NCBI GenBank assembly: GCA_002781265.1
Contig: PETS01000127.1
Location: forward strand, 19,663-33,349
Length of the DNA stretch: 13,687 bases
Source: Candidatus Falkowbacteria bacterium CG02_land_8_20_14_3_00_36_14
Lineage (GTDB): Bacteria; Patescibacteriota; Patescibacteriia; Patescibacteriales; UM-FILTER-36-11
Reading direction: 5' to 3'
In this document: positions 5,477 through 12,833 of the stretch, one piece after another
Position numbering within the stretch: the first letter of the stretch is position 1
How the letters are laid out: the number at the start of each line of letters is the position of its first letter
The notes under the pieces: model-generated
Told to the model about the DNA's origin: nothing
What the model saw: only the letters and a program-made list of their open reading frames with translations
The model's database searches: none
Program-made: the position numbers and the translations under genes

Positions 5477-8035
5477 ATGGTAAAACGAAATAATAGACGA
5501 CGCCAGAAAAGCGCCTTAGATTACGTAACAATTCCCGAATTTGGCTTAGACCCTGACACTAAAAAGGGTATTTTTATTGTGCTGATTTTTACCTTCGGGG
5601 CGGTGAGCCTGCTTAGTTTTTTCGGATTTGCCGGCGCCATCGGATTTTATTTAAACAAAGGCCTGGAGCTTTTATTCGGGTGGGGTAAATGGATAATTAC
5701 TATTATATTATTGGCCTTGGCGCTTCTCTTATATAATGATGATAAATATTATTTTAGAGGCGCTAACTATTTGGGATTATTTTTATTTATTATTTCCTTT
5801 CACGGGCTTTTGCATTTTTTTATAGAAGCCGACCAGTGGCAGGAAGCAATCAAGCTGGGAAACGGCGGCGGTTACGTGGGATTATTATTAGCATCCATTT
5901 TTGTAAAATTAATGGGCTTTTGGGCCGGCCTGCTGGTATTGGCGGGCTTATTAATAATTTCTTTATTGCTGATTTTTAACACTACTTTGGCGCGGCTGAT
6001 GGGAAAAGAAAGCTGGCTGGCTAAATTATTATACCATCCTTTCGGTTTTATATATAATAAAATTTTTAATCGGGAAGTTGAATATGAAGAAGACAACGAC
6101 GATGAAGAGCTGGAAGAAGATATAGAGGACGAAGAGATAGAAGACGAAGAAGATGATTTGGGCTTTAGTAGCCAGAAAGTCAGGCCGGAGCCGGATTTTA
6201 TGGATTTGGGAGATAAAAAAGAAAAAATAAAAAAATCTTTAAAATCAGAATGGCAGCCCAGCCATGTTAAGATTGATCTGCCCCTTAGCTTATTAAATGA
6301 CAAGTCAGGCAAGCCGGTCGGCGGCGATATAAAAAATAACGCCTTGATCATCCAGCGGACATTGGAACATTTTGGCATTATGGTTGAAATGGGAGAAGCG
6401 AGCATCGGGCCGACTGTTACCCAATATACTTTCAAGCCGGCTGAAGGGGTCAAGCTTTCCCGCATCGTGGGGCTGGGGAATGACTTGGCTTTGGCGCTGG
6501 CGGCCCATCCCATCAGGATTGAAGCTCCCATTCCGGGAAAATCATTAGTCGGGGTGGAAGTGCCGAACCAGACCAAGTCCATTGTGAGCTTAAAAGAAAT
6601 TTTATCAAGCAAAGAATTTAAAACTAGAAAAAACAATTTAACTATCGCTATCGGCAAAGACGTGAGCGGCGTGCCTTGGATTTATGATATAACTAAAATG
6701 CCCCATTTATTGGTGGCCGGCGCTACCGGTTCAGGCAAATCAGTCTGCCTTAATTCAATTATTATCAGTTTATTGTATCAAAATAATCCTGATGATCTGC
6801 GTTTTATAATGGTTGATCCTAAGCGGGTGGAACTGCCTATTTATAACGGCATTCCGCATTTATTAACTCCGGTTGTCACGGAAGTGGCCAAAACGATTAA
6901 TGCCTTAAAATGGTGCCTTAATGAAATGGACCGGCGCTTTGAAGTATTGTCCAAAAGCGGCAAAAGAAATATTCAGAGTTATAATGACAGCAAAAAAAAT
7001 GGCAATGGCCGCCGTGAAAATAGAGAAGATAAGATGCCTTATATTGTTTTTATTATTGATGAATTGGCGGATTTAATGGTGGCGTCGGCGCGGGAAGTGG
7101 AAGGGGCGGTAATCCGTTTGGCGCAAATGTCGCGGGCTGTGGGCATCCATCTTGTTTTAGCCACCCAGCGGCCGAGCGTGGATGTTATTACCGGCTTGAT
7201 AAAAGCCAATATGCCGGCCCGTATCGCTTTTTCCGTGGCTTCCGGAACCGACTCCAGAACAATTTTGGATACTTTGGGAGCTGACAAGTTATTAGGGCAG
7301 GGAGATATGCTTTTTACCACCGCAGGATTATCCAAGCCGAAAAGATTGCAAGGCACTTATGTTTCGGAAACCGAAATAAGAAAAATAGTGCGTTTTATAA
7401 AGGACAAGAGCCCGGAACCGGATTACGTAGAAAGCATTTTGGACAGGCAAAAAGTCAAGGGAGTGGCTGGCGTCGGGATAGACGGAACCAGCGATGATGA
7501 CGATGAATTATTAGAAGAAGCTAAAGAGCTGATAATAAATTCTAATAAAGCTTCAGCATCATTTTTACAGCGCCGATTGAGCATCGGCTACGCGCGGGCG
7601 GCGCGGATATTGGATATTTTAGAAGAAATGGGCGTAATCGGACAAGCCAATGGCGCCAAGCCCAGGGAAATTTTGATATCTAAAGGAGAGTATGATAGTA
7701 TGAGCTTTCGGGGTCCTTCAACAAGCTCAGGAGGAGCAATAAGCGGAGTAAGTTTGCATTCAAGAGAAAAAGCGGCCATGCCGGATAATTTTTTAGGAGA
7801 GGAAGATGACGAAGATATAGCCAGGCCGGAAACACCGGTAATATTAAAACCATTAAAAGAGGATAATAAAAATAAAGATATAGCTATAGAGGAAGATGAA
7901 GAAGGTGAAGATGTTGAAGACGCGAAGGCAGACGAGGAAGAAGATAATAAAGATAACGATAAACCTTCCTCTGTTCAAGCGATGGAAAGTAAGGATGACA
8001 TTGAAGAAGATGAGGGGAAATATTTTTCTAAATAA
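5477..8035 (+). CDS. ftsK: DNA translocase FtsK/SpoIIIE family
   Basis: This is the ATP-driven double-stranded DNA pump that clears and aligns chromosome ends at the division septum. The 852-residue length is normal for the family. Order of parts: basic N-terminus; membrane segments about 31-50, 72-86, 98-115 and 133-167 (the last long enough for one or two helices); a very acidic linker 202-227; the motor domain with Walker A GATGSGKS (415-422), Walker B IIDELADL (526-533, with D528 and E529) and ATQRPSVD (562-569); a gamma winged-helix DNA-reading domain about 678-740; and a long acidic tail about 770-852. Between the gamma domain and the tail, residues 746-753 (GPSTSSGG) come from an inserted repeat. 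No Shine-Dalgarno is visible before the ATG at 5477; no better start is apparent. It heads a same-strand run with the MBL, membrane-protein and gyrA genes. Confidence 0.95.
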   Translation: MVKRNNRRRQKSALDYVTIPEFGLDPDTKKGIFIVLIFTFGAVSLLSFFGFAGAIGFYLNKGLELLFGWGKWIITIILLALALLLYNDDKYYFRGANYLGLFLFIISFHGLLHFFIEADQWQEAIKLGNGGGYVGLLLASIFVKLMGFWAGLLVLAGLLIISLLLIFNTTLARLMGKESWLAKLLYHPFGFIYNKIFNREVEYEEDNDDEELEEDIEDEEIEDEEDDLGFSSQKVRPEPDFMDLGDKKEKIKKSLKSEWQPSHVKIDLPLSLLNDKSGKPVGGDIKNNALIIQRTLEHFGIMVEMGEASIGPTVTQYTFKPAEGVKLSRIVGLGNDLALALAAHPIRIEAPIPGKSLVGVEVPNQTKSIVSLKEILSSKEFKTRKNNLTIAIGKDVSGVPWIYDITKMPHLLVAGATGSGKSVCLNSIIISLLYQNNPDDLRFIMVDPKRVELPIYNGIPHLLTPVVTEVAKTINALKWCLNEMDRRFEVLSKSGKRNIQSYNDSKKNGNGRRENREDKMPYIVFIIDELADLMVASAREVEGAVIRLAQMSRAVGIHLVLATQRPSVDVITGLIKANMPARIAFSVASGTDSRTILDTLGADKLLGQGDMLFTTAGLSKPKRLQGTYVSETEIRKIVRFIKDKSPEPDYVESILDRQKVKGVAGVGIDGTSDDDDELLEEAKELIINSNKASASFLQRRLSIGYARAARILDILEEMGVIGQANGAKPREILISKGEYDSMSFRGPSTSSGGAISGVSLHSREKAAMPDNFLGEEDDEDIARPETPVILKPLKEDNKNKDIAIEEDEEGEDVEDAKADEEEDNKDNDKPSSVQAMESKDDIEEDEGKYFSK
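7701..7734. repeat. In-frame dispersed repeat ('PELVEG' type) inside ftsK
   Basis: GGTCCTTCAACAAGCTCAGG (7712-7731) closely matches the GGTCCTTCGACAAGCTCAGGA repeat, which turns up in and between genes of many bacteria and reads PELVEGP in one antisense frame; the antisense here reads PPELVEGPRK. A 7-bp inverted repeat TGAGCTT (7701-7707) / AAGCTCA (7723-7729) frames it, as expected of a shortened palindrome. In the sense frame it gives GPSTSSGG at the gamma-domain/tail junction of FtsK. Confidence 0.65.
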
Positions 8036-8133
8036 TTTTTAAATTTTATAATTTTGTAAATAATTTTTTAATGTTTTAATTTTTAAAAATTTATATTTTA
8101 TTTAAAAATTAAAAATTACAAAAATTAAAAATT
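8036..8133. repeat. Almost pure A/T intergenic region with tandem 15-mers before the MBL gene
   Basis: This 98-nt spacer has only three G or C bases. A 15-mer, AAAAATTAAAAATTA, occurs twice (8104-8118 and 8120-8134, one base between); the second copy ends in the A of the MBL start codon. TAATTTTTAAA (8077-8087) pairs with TTTAAAAATTA (8101-8111), so an A/T-only hairpin is possible. No Shine-Dalgarno is present. Confidence 0.6.
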
Positions 8134-8781
8134 ATGATAATTACTTGGTTAGGGCATTCATGCTTTAAAATTCAAGATAAAACCGGAACAGAAGGCGTTA
8201 CGGTCATAACTGATCCTTTTAGCCAGTCAACCGGCCTTAAAGTTCCTCATTTTGAGGCGGATATTGTCACTGTCAGCCATCAACAGCACAGAGACCATAA
8301 TAATACAGGCGTTATCCGCGGCAATCCTTTTGTGATTGATTTGGCAGGAGAATACGATATTAAGGGGGTTTTTGTGGAAGGCGTTGATTCATACCATGAT
8401 GAAAAAAACGGACAAATAAGAGGCAATAATATTATTTATAGAATAGGAATAGACGATATGTCAGTGGTTCATTTGGGAGATTTAGACCATATTTTAGACG
8501 TGAAACAATTAGAACGGCTGGAAAGAACCGATATTTTATTAATTCCGGTCGGGGGCAAATTTACCCTTGATGCCAAGAAAGCGGCTGAAGTCGTCAAGCA
8601 GATTGAGCCGAGAATGGTTATTCCTATGCATTATAAAATAAAAGGATTAAAAATTGATTTAGATGGAGTGGATAAATTTATAAAGGAATTGGGCTTAACG
8701 CCGACAGCGGAAGAAAAATTAAAGATCAGCAAGAAAGATCTGCCTCAAGAAGATATGGAATTAGTGGTTTTATCCTGTTAA
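8134..8781 (+). CDS. MBL-fold metal-dependent hydrolase (UPF0173/YtkL-like)
   Basis: The 215-residue protein has the short metallo-beta-lactamase fold of the Lactamase_B_3/UPF0173 type. It opens with ITWLGHSCFKI, has TDPF, then SHQQHRDHN (residues 48-56), GEYDIKG, VDSYHD (H88), HLGD (D116) and IPMHYK (H166). These supply most of the usual metal ligands. The first motif is odd: the family normally has HxHxDH, but here it reads H49-Q-Q-H52-R-D54-H55, so one residue is added and the canonical first His position is Gln. The enzyme may still bind metal through H49, or one site may be weakened. It is cytosolic, with no signal peptide; the substrate is unknown for the family. It sits 98 nt after ftsK and 35 nt before the next gene. 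No ribosome binding site is seen. Confidence 0.85.
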   Translation: MIITWLGHSCFKIQDKTGTEGVTVITDPFSQSTGLKVPHFEADIVTVSHQQHRDHNNTGVIRGNPFVIDLAGEYDIKGVFVEGVDSYHDEKNGQIRGNNIIYRIGIDDMSVVHLGDLDHILDVKQLERLERTDILLIPVGGKFTLDAKKAAEVVKQIEPRMVIPMHYKIKGLKIDLDGVDKFIKELGLTPTAEEKLKISKKDLPQEDMELVVLSC

Positions 8782-8816
8782 AATAAAATAATATTAAATA
8801 TAAATATTTTTAAAAT

Positions 8817-9557
8817 ATGCCGAGGAGGATAAAAAAAATTAATAATAAAAACGAAGCGATAAATAAAAAGCAAGCCAAAGATAAAATCCGGCCGAAGAAA
8901 GTGAATTTAAAGGTAAAGATAGTAAAATCAAAAGGCAATTACTATAAAACGGGATCACGTACGCAGGAGAAAACAATAGCAGCCGGCAATAAAGAAATTC
9001 AGCGAATTCAAGATAAGGAAGCGCCAAAATCCGTTTTAGCAAAGGAAAAATCAAGCCGGGACGTTGCAAAAATTTCTAGGCCGGCGGGGGAGAAGGAAAT
9101 TAATCAGGTTTACAATGAAAAAATAGAACAAGAAAAAAAATTATTAATGTGGAGCGGGATTATATTTTTTATGCTGTTAATATTGGTCGGCTGGGTTTAT
9201 AATTTTAACAGCCAAGTTAAGAAAAATTCAAAAAATATCAATAATAATGCCAATAAGTTAGAATGGAGTAAGATAACGGGAGAAGTGAGCGATTCCATTA
9301 AGCAAATAGAGGCTGATTTGGCGAAATTAAGAGAAGCTAAATTGGAGAAAGTTGGGGGGATAGCCACTTCCACGGATTTTCCTCTGCCGAATTTATTAAA
9401 GACAGAGCAAACCACGGCGACAAGTTCAGAACAGACAGCAACCAGTCCAGAGCTTAATATTGAAATTAAAAATACAGAAGGTCAAACAGAAAATAATCAA
9501 ATTAGCGCGGAGGAAATAAATAAGTTAAAAAAAATTATAGAAGAAAATAATAATTAA
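8817..9557 (+). CDS. Single-pass membrane protein with basic N-terminus and coiled-coil C-terminus, function unknown
   Basis: I do not recognise the family. The 246 residues divide into a Lys/Arg-rich, probably disordered and cytosolic N-terminus (1-105), one transmembrane helix at about 109-130 (LLMWSGIIFFMLLILVGWVY), a heptad-like stretch (about 135-180, ISDSIKQIEADLAKLREAKL-like), and a Ser/Thr/Glu/Asn-rich tail. The charge distribution suggests the N-terminus stays inside and the coiled coil lies outside. It ends 10 nt before gyrA and is probably co-transcribed with it. A role near DNA (basic tail) or in envelope organisation is only a guess. There is no Shine-Dalgarno upstream of the ATG; a GAGGAGG lies just inside the gene at 8821-8827 (codons 2-4), as in the LTD gene. 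Confidence 0.75.
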   Translation: MPRRIKKINNKNEAINKKQAKDKIRPKKVNLKVKIVKSKGNYYKTGSRTQEKTIAAGNKEIQRIQDKEAPKSVLAKEKSSRDVAKISRPAGEKEINQVYNEKIEQEKKLLMWSGIIFFMLLILVGWVYNFNSQVKKNSKNINNNANKLEWSKITGEVSDSIKQIEADLAKLREAKLEKVGGIATSTDFPLPNLLKTEQTTATSSEQTATSPELNIEIKNTEGQTENNQISAEEINKLKKIIEENNN

Positions 9558-9567
9558 TAGGTTAAAT

Positions 9568-12261
9568 ATGCCCAAAAAAAATAATAAGAAAAAATTAAAG
9601 AAAGTTTCGGTAAGAAAAGAAAATAAAAAAAATAAGCCGATTATTAAGGCGCGCAAAATTGTTGCGCCTAAAAAGAAAGTTAAAAGCGAGATTAAGGATG
9701 TTGTGGAAAATAAAAAAACAGGCGAAAAAGAATTAACCAAAAATATTGATATTATTAAGCCGCCGGAAGACAACAAAGGCAAAGGCGGTAATATTGTTAA
9801 TGGCAAAGCCAATACTTCTTTTGGAATTGTAGAGCCGTTATCAATAACAACGGAAATGCGCAAATCATATCTTGATTATGCCATGAGCGTGATTGTCGCT
9901 CGGGCATTGCCTGATGTCCGCGACGGATTGAAGCCAGTGCATAGAAGAATATTATACGCCATGTGGAATGTGGGGCTTCGGGCCGGCGCGAAATTCAGGA
10001 AATCAGCCATAGTGGTCGGTGAAGTTTTGGGCAAATACCATCCGCACGGAGACACGGCTGTTTATGATTCTATGGTTAGAATGGCTCAGGATTTTTCCAT
10101 GAGGTACCCGCTGGTTAACGGACAGGGAAACTTCGGTTCTATGGACGGCGATCGTGCGGCGGCTATGCGCTATACGGAAGCGAAATTAACCGCCATCTCC
10201 GAGGAATTAATTTTTGATATTGAAAAAGATACGGTTAATTTTATTCCTAATTTTGACGGCTCGCACCGGGAGCCGAAAGTATTGCCGGCCAAACTGCCGA
10301 ATTTACTATTAAACGGCGCTATGGGCATTGCCGTCGGCATGGCTACCAATATTCCTCCCCATAATTTAAACGAATTGGTCGGGGCTATTTCTTATTTAAT
10401 TGATAATCCAAACGCCAGTTCAGAAGATTTAATGGCATTTGTCAAAGGGCCTGATTTTCCTACCGGCGGCATTATTTATAACCATAAAGACATATTACAG
10501 GCCTATGTTACGGGCAAAGGCGGGATAGTAATGCGCGGTAAAGCAGAGATTAGTGAAACCAAGAACGGGTCTTTTCGGATAATAATAAACGAGCTTCCTT
10601 ATCAGGTTAATAAAGCGGGATTGGTGGAAAAGATTGCGGAATTAGTGAAAGACAAGAAATTGGAAGGCATAAAAGATTTGCGCGACGAGTCAGACCGGGA
10701 CGGAGTGCGCGTGGTTGTTGAATTAAAAAAAGACGCCTATCCTAAAAAAATATTAAATAGCTTATACAAGCATACCCAGTTGCAGGAGACCTTCCATGTA
10801 AATATGCTGGCCTTAATTGACGGCATTCAGCCCAAAGTTCTAACCCTGAAAGACGTTTTAGAAGAATTTATCAAGCATCGGCAGGAAGTAGTCAGGCGCC
10901 GCACTAATTTTGAATTGGCCAGAGCCAAAGAGCGAGCCCATATTTTAGAAGGATTGATGATTGCCTTAAAAAACATTGACGCGGTTATTAAAGTTATTAA
11001 AGCGTCCCGCGACAAAGAGGCGGCGAAAATAAATTTAATTAAGAGATTCAAATTATCTGGACGGCAAGCCGTGGCTATTTTGGAAATGAGGCTGTCTAAT
11101 TTGGCCAATTTGGAAAGATTGAATATTGAGAATGAATTAAAAGAGAAAAAAATATTAATTAAGGAGTTAAATGAAATTTTAAAATCAGCCGTAAAAATAA
11201 AAGGGATTATTAAAGATGAAATTAAAAAATTAGCGGACAAATTCGGAGATGAGAGAAAAACGCAAATTATGCCTCATGGGGTAAAGGATATTTCTCTTGA
11301 AGATTTAGTGCCTAACGAAGAAACAATGGTGGCTATGACCAGGGACGGGTATATAAAGCGACTGCCTCCGGATACATTTAAAGTGCAGGCCCGGGGCGGT
11401 AAGGGAGTGATCGGCCTTTCCACTAAGGAGGAAGATATGGTGGAATTTATGTTTGTGACTATGACGCATACGGATGTATTGTTTTTTACCACTAAAGGTC
11501 GGATCTTCCAGCTTAAAATTTTTGAAATTCCGCAAGCCACCAGAACCGCCAAGGGCCAAGCTATTGTTAATTTCTTGCAATTATCAGGCGGTGAAAAGGT
11601 AACATCAGTATTGCCGCTGGATAAAATTGCCAATAGCCAGTATTTATTTTTCGCGACGGAAAAAGGCTTGGTTAAGAAAGTCAAGTTGGAAGTTTTTAGC
11701 AATGTCCGCCGTTCGGGGCTGATCGCCATAAAAATCAAAGATGATGATAAATTGATTTGGGCAAAGCCGACCAGCGGCCATGACCATATTTTATTGGTAA
11801 CCAGCGGCGGCCAGGCGATTCGTTTTAAGGAAGAGAACGTCAGAGATATGGGACGGGGCGCGGCCGGCGTTCATGGCATAAGAATAAAAAAGGAAGACAC
11901 ATTAATCGGCATGGGGATAATTAAGACCGATAAAGAAAAATTAAAAAAATATCAGATATTGGGAGTTTCCGAATACGGATTTGGCAAACGCACGCCGCTT
12001 AATTTATATAAAGTCCAAGGACGGGGAGGTTCGGGCATAAAGACTGCCAAAATTACAGGAAAGACAGGCAGGTTAACCAATGCCTTTGTGGTTAATTCCG
12101 AATCAATGGCGGAAAAGGATTTGATAATCATTTCCGAAAAAGGCCAAGTCATCCGCCTGCCTTTTAAAACCGTTAATAAGTCCGGCCGCGATACGCAAGG
12201 CGTCAGGTTGATGCGCTTTAAGGAAAAAGACGACAAAATAGCCAGCATGACATGGGCGTAA
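9568..12261 (+). CDS. gyrA: DNA gyrase subunit A with lysine-rich N-terminal extension
   Basis: GyrA cuts and rejoins both DNA strands in the A2B2 gyrase that introduces negative supercoils. The core begins near residue 86 (FGIVEPLSITTEMRKSYLDY). The quinolone-region motif YHPHGDTAVYD is at 157-167, with Thr163 at the position of E. coli Ser83 and Asp167 at Asp87. The catalytic Tyr is Y202 in AMRYTEAKL. The GyrA box QARGGKG (607-613) marks it as gyrase rather than topoisomerase IV and begins the beta-pinwheel; further blade motifs include QGRGGSGIKTAKITG. The 897-residue length exceeds the common 820-880 mainly because of the N-terminal 85 residues, rich in Lys. No stop or better start interrupts that stretch, and GGTTAAAT precedes the ATG, so I keep 9568. 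GyrB is not in the window. Confidence 0.95.
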   Translation: MPKKNNKKKLKKVSVRKENKKNKPIIKARKIVAPKKKVKSEIKDVVENKKTGEKELTKNIDIIKPPEDNKGKGGNIVNGKANTSFGIVEPLSITTEMRKSYLDYAMSVIVARALPDVRDGLKPVHRRILYAMWNVGLRAGAKFRKSAIVVGEVLGKYHPHGDTAVYDSMVRMAQDFSMRYPLVNGQGNFGSMDGDRAAAMRYTEAKLTAISEELIFDIEKDTVNFIPNFDGSHREPKVLPAKLPNLLLNGAMGIAVGMATNIPPHNLNELVGAISYLIDNPNASSEDLMAFVKGPDFPTGGIIYNHKDILQAYVTGKGGIVMRGKAEISETKNGSFRIIINELPYQVNKAGLVEKIAELVKDKKLEGIKDLRDESDRDGVRVVVELKKDAYPKKILNSLYKHTQLQETFHVNMLALIDGIQPKVLTLKDVLEEFIKHRQEVVRRRTNFELARAKERAHILEGLMIALKNIDAVIKVIKASRDKEAAKINLIKRFKLSGRQAVAILEMRLSNLANLERLNIENELKEKKILIKELNEILKSAVKIKGIIKDEIKKLADKFGDERKTQIMPHGVKDISLEDLVPNEETMVAMTRDGYIKRLPPDTFKVQARGGKGVIGLSTKEEDMVEFMFVTMTHTDVLFFTTKGRIFQLKIFEIPQATRTAKGQAIVNFLQLSGGEKVTSVLPLDKIANSQYLFFATEKGLVKKVKLEVFSNVRRSGLIAIKIKDDDKLIWAKPTSGHDHILLVTSGGQAIRFKEENVRDMGRGAAGVHGIRIKKEDTLIGMGIIKTDKEKLKKYQILGVSEYGFGKRTPLNLYKVQGRGGSGIKTAKITGKTGRLTNAFVVNSESMAEKDLIIISEKGQVIRLPFKTVNKSGRDTQGVRLMRFKEKDDKIASMTWA

Positions 12262-12316
12262 GGATACAATAAAATGGCAATCGCACATTAGTTTTATAAA
12301 AATTATGCTATTATCC

Positions 12317-12322
12317 TATAAT
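12317..12322 (+). promoter_or_regulatory. Possible -10 element after gyrA
   Basis: A perfect TATAAT lies 56 nt after the gyrA stop in AT-rich DNA; the -35 position about 17 nt upstream reads TTATAA, a poor match. It could serve the small gene at 12516. No convincing terminator follows gyrA, so read-through is also possible. Confidence 0.25.
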
Positions 12323-12399
12323 TAATATATGCAAATCCTGTAAAAAATCAACCATAAAGAGATAAAGAAATATTATAAAATTCTTAATCTAGACCATAA

Positions 12400-12519
12400 C
12401 AAAAAGCAATACTTAAAAATGATTTTATAGCCAAGATAATTTTAAGCGCCAATCAAATTAAGATTTTAGAGGCAATTAGCAATGACAATGAAATTTGCAA
12501 AAATTTAATAACAATATGA
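12400..12519 (+). pseudogene. Remnant resembling the N-terminus of an AbiEii-type nucleotidyltransferase toxin
   Basis: This frame, open after a TAA at 12397, encodes 39 residues including AKIILSANQIKILEAISND and then EICKNL, ending with TGA at 12517-12519. The pattern 'L...Q..ILE.IS.......KN' is like the start of AbiEii/nucleotidyltransferase toxins, which normally continue with FYLTGGTALA; here the frame stops at that point. The codon where a start would fall (12427) is ATA. Its stop overlaps the next gene's ATG (ATGA, 12516-12519). The resemblance is short and from memory, so the call is tentative; it may instead be non-coding DNA. Confidence 0.3.
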
Positions 12520-12749
12520 TAAAAAGATTAAAAAAACTTGATAAATTATTTTGGTTTCTTTCTAAAAAAGAGCCGGATTTTAATTTTGAAAAAGATAAGC
12601 GCGTTATAATTCATCAAACGCTGGCCTTGGGGAGCGCTGATGACGTCCGGGCGCTTTTTAAGAGGTATGGCGCGGAAGAAATCAGAAAAGAATTTCAAGA
12701 AATTAAGCGGAAGCGGAAAATTGCTCAAATAGCCGGTCTTCTGCTATAA
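12516..12749 (+). CDS. Small DUF6922-like protein, possibly an antitoxin relic
   Basis: I take the ATG at 12516; a TTG at 12495 in the same frame would add only seven Asn/Lys-rich residues lying in the upstream remnant. The 77-residue basic protein has FWFL...PDFNFEKDKRVIIHQ, then LALGSADDVRALFKRYG and EEIRKEFQEIKRKRKIAQ. This resembles the small DUF6922-type proteins often coded beside nucleotidyltransferase toxins (a W/F-[DN]FE.DK..II...L..G....V..L...YG..EI pattern), though the usual C-terminal end appears shortened. Its ATG overlaps the stop of the toxin-like remnant, and its own stop TAA is embedded in TATAATAAAAG, the first part of the repeat that follows. If the toxin is truly broken, this is an orphan or decaying partner. 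The family call is from pattern memory; function is inferred. Confidence 0.5.
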   Translation: MIKRLKKLDKLFWFLSKKEPDFNFEKDKRVIIHQTLALGSADDVRALFKRYGAEEIRKEFQEIKRKRKIAQIAGLLL

Positions 12750-12750
12750 T
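12721..12750 (+). promoter_or_regulatory. Promoter-like element at the end of the DUF6922-like gene, reading into rhuM
   Basis: TTGCTC (12721-12726), 18 nt, TATAAT (12745-12750). The -10 overlaps the stop codon of the upstream gene. It precedes repeat copy 1 and the rhuM remnant, giving a leader of about 75 nt. The same TATAATAAAAG with an 18-nt spacer recurs after rhuM. Confidence 0.4.
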
Positions 12751-12766
12751 AAAAGGGTTAAATATG

Positions 12767-12807
12767 TATGATACAGACACCAACATCAAACCAGCCGAAA
12801 CGAGAGA
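12767..12807 (+). repeat. 41-bp direct repeat, copy 1 (upstream of rhuM)
   Basis: This stretch (TATGATACAGACACC...CGAAACGAGAGA) is identical base for base to 13608-13648, 841 nt downstream. It is strikingly poor in T after its first bases and has no internal hairpin. An 11-nt match, TATAATAAAAG, also precedes both copies (12745-12755 and 13589-13599) with a different short spacer. In copy 1 an ATG at 12764, preceded by GGTTAAAT as at gyrA, opens a 15-codon frame (MYDTDTNIKPAETRE) that stops just past the repeat. A second ATG at 12768 opens an 18-codon frame ending at 12824, 9 nt before the rhuM ATG. Confidence 0.9.
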
Positions 12808-12833
12808 ATAAACTATTTTTATAAATCAAGTGC

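Noticed and set aside
5872..6657. 261-codon open frame on the - strand inside ftsK
   Set aside because: It is the antisense of conserved FtsK codons; its Ser-rich run is the complement of the acidic linker, and it has no family features.
11274..11738. Long - strand open frames across gyrA and the LTD gene
   Set aside because: All overlap strongly conserved sense coding sequence and show no recognisable domains or start signals.
12262..12317. Terminator after gyrA (AGGATA/TATCCT)
   Set aside because: Six pairs with a loop of more than 40 nt and no T-run.
12495..12515. TTG start extending the DUF6922-like protein by seven residues
   Set aside because: The added residues are Asn/Lys-rich and lie inside the toxin-like remnant; the ATG at 12516 overlaps the upstream stop and fits better.
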